Positions 38,985 to 42,392 of a stretch of DNA of 42,392 nucleotides are shown here, one piece after another. A program made the position numbers and the translations under genes. Source of the DNA: Elusimicrobiaceae bacterium (lineage in GTDB: Bacteria; Elusimicrobiota; Elusimicrobia; Elusimicrobiales; Elusimicrobiaceae); contig JAFXUJ010000002.1 in the NCBI GenBank assembly GCA_017525025.1, positions 1 to 42,392 on the forward strand, given 5' to 3'. The notes below the pieces were generated by a model. That model saw only the letters and a program-made list of their open reading frames with translations, did no database searches and was not told where the DNA came from. Position 1 is the stretch's first letter. Every line of letters starts with the position of its first letter.

Positions 38985-39374
38985 ATGGCAGTAAATAAGA
39001 CATCGTTAAGCGTTGGCGAAATTATCTACGACGTTCTGACAAACGACGCGGAGGTTATGGCACGGGCAAACAAGGTTTTTCCCGTTGTCACAGACAAAGC
39101 CACGTTACCGTATGTAGCGTATCGCCGTTCACGCCTGGAGCATAACCCGGTCAAGGGTACGCAGGGAGCGGACACCGTGCAAATAGATGTACTTTGCTTT
39201 GCCGCCAAATACGGCGACGGGGTGCAGTTGGCCGAAGCCGTCAGACAGGCTTTAGACGGTAAGCAAGCCACAAAAGATACCCTGATTATGCGGAGTTGTA
39301 CGATTGCCGGAGGCGAAGAATACTACGAAAACGATGCTTATATACAAGAGTTAAATTTCACCATTAAAGTATAA
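38985..39374 (+). CDS. Tail terminator (DUF3168-like)
   Basis: 129 residues. VGEIIYDVLTNDAEVMAR, LPYVAYRRSR, DTVQIDVLCFAAKYGDGVQLAEAVRQAL and YIQELNFTIKV match the DUF3168 tail-terminator pattern. It caps the tail tube, before the tail tube gene. Confidence 0.85.
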   Translation: MAVNKTSLSVGEIIYDVLTNDAEVMARANKVFPVVTDKATLPYVAYRRSRLEHNPVKGTQGADTVQIDVLCFAAKYGDGVQLAEAVRQALDGKQATKDTLIMRSCTIAGGEEYYENDAYIQELNFTIKV

Positions 39375-39380
39375 GAGATT

Positions 39381-39839
39381 ATGGCAGTACCAAGTTCAGG
39401 CTACATTAACGGTAGCGACATTCTGTTGAGCGTTGGCGGCAAGGCTATTGGCCATTGCACTACCCACACGATTACTTTCAACAGCGAGACTAAGGACAGA
39501 GCCGTAAAGCCCGCTGCAAACCAAGGCTATTCAGCCGGTTTGTGGAAAGGCAAGGGCGTTACCGGCCTTAGTATCTCAATTAGTGCTGAGGGCTTGCGTT
39601 ATTACGGTGAGGCAGAAAACGGCTATGCCGAGTTGTCCGCTTTGTGGGGCGCAGGTGCTTCTATTCAGGTTAAGGCTTTCCAACGTGAGGGCGACGCTAA
39701 CCCCTACGTGCAGGGTAACTTTGTTATTACCTCTTTGGAGGAAGCAAGCCCCGCGCAGGACGATGCAACTTTCTCTATCAGTCTGGAGAGCGACGGCGAG
39801 CCTACTACCTATCCCGGTAAGGCAAGCGGTAACGAATAA
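39381..39839 (+). CDS. Major tail tube protein
   Basis: 152 residues. GSDILLSVGGKAIGHCTTHTITFNSETKD, then WKGKGVTGLSISISAEG and the beta-rich C-terminus (GNFVITSLEEASPAQDDATFSISLES) are typical of siphovirus tail tube proteins. It precedes the chaperone and tape measure, as expected. Confidence 0.85.
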   Translation: MAVPSSGYINGSDILLSVGGKAIGHCTTHTITFNSETKDRAVKPAANQGYSAGLWKGKGVTGLSISISAEGLRYYGEAENGYAELSALWGAGASIQVKAFQREGDANPYVQGNFVITSLEEASPAQDDATFSISLESDGEPTTYPGKASGNE

Positions 39840-39850
39840 TTCCTACAATC

Positions 39851-40171
39851 ATGGCGAAAGTAGAAGTTACTATCAATGGCGTAGCGTACCCCTGTAGGCA
39901 GACTATGGGGGCTATGCTACGTTTCAAGCAGGAAACCGGCAAGGAGGTTACAGAGATAGACCCCGGTAGTTTCAGCGACCTTTGTACGTACCTTTGGTGT
40001 TGTGTAAAATCAGCGTCCAAGGCCGACGGCTTAGATTTCAATTTGTCGCTTATGGACTTTGCCGACAATGTTACACCCGAAGAGGCTACGGAGTGGGCCG
40101 AGGCCAACAAAGAGCAGTCAGACGGTGAGAATACAGAAAACAGCGAGACACCCGAAGAAAAAAAAACTTAG
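39851..40171 (+). CDS. Tail assembly chaperone, G form
   Basis: 106 residues: MAKVEVTINGVAYPCRQTMG, helical middle, acidic C-terminus (EATEWAEANKEQSDGENTENSE). Ends at 40171 just after an A run. Its frame and the downstream T frame are linked by the -1 slippage at 40159. G and GT forms bind the tape measure and guide tail assembly. Confidence 0.8.
   Translation: MAKVEVTINGVAYPCRQTMGAMLRFKQETGKEVTEIDPGSFSDLCTYLWCCVKSASKADGLDFNLSLMDFADNVTPEEATEWAEANKEQSDGENTENSETPEEKKT
40159..40165 (+). promoter_or_regulatory. -1 ribosomal frameshift site (AAAAAAA)
   Basis: The heptamer A AAA AAA in the zero frame (codons ending gaA AAA AAA), inside a run of nine A (40158-40166), just before the G stop at 40169-40171. 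Slippage of -1 gives AAC TTA GGG and joins the open T frame. This is the standard location for phage G/GT frameshifts. Confidence 0.75.
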
Positions 40172-40518
40172 GGATTAACGACTACTTAGGCTTTGCGTTG
40201 GGCTGCATACACCTATCGTTTGACGATTTTTGCAGGTGTACCCCAAAGGAATTTGAGAGCATTTGCGAGGCGTACCACGACCAACGCGAAGCCGATTACA
40301 AAGACGGGTGGGAACGCGCAAGGGCGATAATAGTTGCTACCCTACGGCCACACCTGAAAGGACGGCCAACAGCGCGAAAAGTCTACCCGTTACCGTGGGA
40401 CAAACCAAAGGCCCCACAAAAGAAAGCCCCGAAGCCGCTAACGGCAGAGGAAAGCAAAGCGAGGTTTGAAAAGTTGGTAGCAAGGGTTATGAACGCTGAC
40501 AATGGCGAAGATAAGTAG
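40165..40518 (+). CDS. Tail chaperone T extension (GT fusion by -1 frameshift)
   Basis: Frame -1 relative to G. Read from the slip it gives NLGINDYLGFALGC, then LSFDDFCRCTPKEFESIC, like the LGLSPxEFWxLTPxE pattern of gpT. The fusion G+T would be about 222 residues. No ATG starts T; a TTG at 40198 exists but is unnecessary if frameshifting occurs. Confidence 0.75.
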   Translation, partial: NLGINDYLGFALGCIHLSFDDFCRCTPKEFESICEAYHDQREADYKDGWERARAIIVATLRPHLKGRPTARKVYPLPWDKPKAPQKKAPKPLTAEESKARFEKLVARVMNADNGEDK

Positions 40519-40690
40519 CATTATCAGGATTGCCCGAAGCGATATAGAAAATAAAAGCCACAACAGCGGTAAGCCCTGACAACGCTAAGTTAGCGTAGAA
40601 TCCGGCTAAGATGCTGATTACGAAAACAGCAAAGGACACTACGAAAGTCAGAAGCGACCCGGTGGCTATTATGCTTTTTATACCTTTCAT
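40487..40690 (-). CDS. Antisense small membrane protein (67 aa) in the tail operon
   Basis: ATG at 40690 on the minus strand (a longer frame exists, but this start is the natural one). Two hydrophobic segments (IIATGSLLTFVVSFAVFVIS and ALSGLTAVVAFIFYIAS) and a short tail. It fills the gap between the T gene (end 40518) and the tape measure (40743), where no plus-strand gene is found. A -7-like TATCTTTG lies directly upstream of the start on the minus strand. It may be lysogen-expressed; function unknown. Confidence 0.6.
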   Translation of the reverse strand: MKGIKSIIATGSLLTFVVSFAVFVISILAGFYANLALSGLTAVVAFIFYIASGNPDNATYLRHCQRS

Positions 40691-40742
40691 GCTGCAAAGA
40701 TAAGAATAAAAACCGATATAAGTAAGTAACGAAGCGTTAAAA

Positions 40743-42392
40743 ATGTCAAAAGACGTAAAATTTAACATACGACTAACGATTGACGGTAAGGAGCAAATCG
40801 TTACCGCGTCTACCAACGTAAAGCAATTTGCGCAAGAGTTGGAGATTGCCCGTACCGAATCGACGAAACTTAGGGATGATTTGTTAAAGATTACCCAAGT
40901 AGGCGCGTCTTTTCAAAACGCTTTGACAGGTGTGCAGCAGCTTACCGGGCTTATGCGCACGTTTACCGCCGCTAACGCTATGCAGGTTGAGGCCGAAGCG
41001 AAGTTGGCTAACAATATGCGTAACACGATGGGCGCGAGGGAAGAGGAAATACAGAGTATCAAAGACCTTTGTACAGCGCAGCAGCAGTTAGGCGTTATCG
41101 GTGACGAAGTGCAGTTAGCGGGCGCACAGGAATTAGCCACCTACCTTGAAAAGAAAACAAGTTTGGAAACGCTCATACCTGTTATGAACGATATGTTAGC
41201 GCAGCAGTACGGTTTGAACGCTACGAGCGAAGCAGCCGCGCAAATCGCTACCATGTTGGGTAAGGTGATGGACGGACAGGTAGGCGCACTTTCCCGCTAC
41301 GGTTACAAATTCGACGAAGCCCAGGAGCAAATACTAAAGTTTGGCACAGAATCAGAACGCGCCGCCGTTTTAGCAGAGGTAGTAAGTAGTGCCGTAGGCG
41401 GCATGAATGAAGAGTTAGCCAAGACAGACGCGGGTAAGGCCAAACAAGCCGCCAACGCTATAGGCGATATAAAAGAACAGGTAGGCGCGTTGTTTAAGAG
41501 CGTAGAGCCTACTATTGTCGCTATCGGTGAAATGGGTATGGCTTTGATGGCCATTGGTACTACGGTGCAGGGTATCAAAGGTATCTACGTAGCCGTCGTA
41601 GCGGCTACAGGTGCTATTAAGAGTATGACCGTAGTAACGGTGGCGCAGTCCGCAGCCGGTAAGGTAGCCGCCGCCGTGCAAGCCCTTTGGGCCAAACAAT
41701 TATATTACGGCAAAGTCGCTATGTACGCATGGACGTTTGGCGCGAAGTTGGCCACCGTTCAGGCTATAGCAATGCGAGCCGCTATTTTGGGCCTGATGGC
41801 TGTTACAGGTGTTGGCCTTGCTATTGCAGCAGTAGCCGGTATTATTTCCCTGTTTGCAAGCAATACAGACGATGCAACCGATAGCATGAAAGCCGCTAAT
41901 CGGGAGGCACGTTTGGCCGAGGAAGAGGCGGGCCGGTTAAGCGAGTTGGAAAACGCAACCGCAGACGCTTATACTAACGCCGCATCTACCCTTAATATCT
42001 ATCAGAAGAAATTAAAAGACCTGATAGACAAAAAGGCTACAGGGGCCGATATTACCAAAGAAGAAAAGAAACTTGTCGGCGAACTTAACGACACCTACGG
42101 CGATACGATGGGCTACTTTGCCAGCGTTTCGTCATGGTACGAAGCCCTGATAGCCAATAGTGAGGACTATTGTAAGCAGATGGTTTTGGAGGCCAAGACC
42201 CGTACACTTGCAAATCAGATTGCAGCAAAGGAGGCTGAAACCCATAACCTGATTTACGACGAAAGCGGTAAGAAGAAATTATATAGCACGGAACGCGAAA
42301 TAGGTCAACGCCAAATTAAGCGTACCGGCAACGGTAACGCTATGAACGCTTTGCAGAATAGCGGTGTTAATAGCATAGAATATTTCGAGATA
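40743..42392 (+). CDS. Tail tape measure protein (3' partial)
   Basis: Starts ATG 40743 and is open to the window end (550 codons visible). Coiled-coil N-terminus (SKDVKFNIRLTIDGKEQIVT, ELEIARTESTKLRDDLLK), a hydrophobic central region (VAIGEMGMALMAIGTTVQGI, LMAVTGVGLAIAAVAGIISLF) and helical, Ala-rich segments are typical of tape measure proteins. The rest lies beyond 42392. It sets tail length and helps DNA ejection. Confidence 0.85.
   Translation, partial: MSKDVKFNIRLTIDGKEQIVTASTNVKQFAQELEIARTESTKLRDDLLKITQVGASFQNALTGVQQLTGLMRTFTAANAMQVEAEAKLANNMRNTMGAREEEIQSIKDLCTAQQQLGVIGDEVQLAGAQELATYLEKKTSLETLIPVMNDMLAQQYGLNATSEAAAQIATMLGKVMDGQVGALSRYGYKFDEAQEQILKFGTESERAAVLAEVVSSAVGGMNEELAKTDAGKAKQAANAIGDIKEQVGALFKSVEPTIVAIGEMGMALMAIGTTVQGIKGIYVAVVAATGAIKSMTVVTVAQSAAGKVAAAVQALWAKQLYYGKVAMYAWTFGAKLATVQAIAMRAAILGLMAVTGVGLAIAAVAGIISLFASNTDDATDSMKAANREARLAEEEAGRLSELENATADAYTNAASTLNIYQKKLKDLIDKKATGADITKEEKKLVGELNDTYGDTMGYFASVSSWYEALIANSEDYCKQMVLEAKTRTLANQIAAKEAETHNLIYDESGKKKLYSTEREIGQRQIKRTGNGNAMNALQNSGVNSIEYFEI

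Noticed and set aside
19303-40518. A third DGR variable repeat
   Set aside because: The conserved 3' core gttcggcccgtctcagca was seen only in TR, VR1 and VR2. Others outside the window cannot be excluded.
1-42392. CRISPR array, tRNA or rRNA genes
   Set aside because: No regular spaced repeat set and no recognisable cloverleaf or rRNA segment was found by eye. A weak tRNA could be missed.

Overview
The window is most of the genome of a temperate, siphovirus-like phage or prophage of a Bacteroidales host. Evidence for the host: several promoters match the Bacteroidetes sigma consensus (TTTG, 19-20 bases, TAnnTTTG), ribosome binding sites are weak, and many products belong to families known from Bacteroides-type phages. 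Evidence for a temperate tailed phage: a tyrosine integrase, a CI-like repressor, a complete HK97-type head module, a tail tube protein, a frameshifted tail chaperone and a tape measure. The window starts inside a tail fibre and ends inside the tape measure gene. If the source contig is circular, only the distal tail genes would be missing.

Layout. 1-5.2 kb: end of a collagen-like tail fibre, a small membrane HEXXH protein, then a diversity-generating retroelement (DGR): variable protein VP1, Avd, template repeat (TR), reverse transcriptase. 5.3-6.9 kb: lysis (coiled-coil membrane protein, GH108 endolysin, probable one-protein spanin, terminator). 7.0-9.5 kb: minus-strand lysogeny genes (integrase, secreted cargo protein, repressor). 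9.5-27.3 kb: long plus-strand early operon behind a promoter and a leader terminator. It encodes many small proteins, a DUF2800 nuclease, an SSB-like DUF2815 protein, family A DNA polymerase, a second DGR target (VP2), DNA clamp, PAPS-reductase-like protein, primase/helicase, an iteron-like repeat array, VRR-NUC, SNF2-type helicase and HNH nuclease. 27.3-31.3 kb: PLD-like protein, an SSB-tail-like peptide, small and large terminase. 31.3-33.7 kb: a second divergent control region (XRE regulator with zinc ribbon facing a promoter and four small genes). 33.7-42.4 kb: late promoter, portal, protease, capsid with an Ig-like domain, connectors, tail tube, G/GT chaperone and tape measure.

The main biological point is the two-target DGR. 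One TR (3847-3953) matches VR1 in the tail-module protein VP1 (3185-3291) and VR2 in VP2 (19118-19227), about 15 kb away between the polymerase and the clamp genes. Every substitution falls at a TR adenine (16 in VR1, 17 in VR2). VR2 also carries one extra codon at the AAC repeat of the TR. Both VRs, but not the TR, are followed by the same GC hairpin with a GAAA loop. A DGR that diversifies a protein encoded among replication genes is unusual.

Other points worth attention: two divergent promoters share a 15-bp element at the same distance upstream; the late promoter has two direct repeats 20 bp apart; and a 40-residue protein carries two SSB C-terminal-tip-like motifs.
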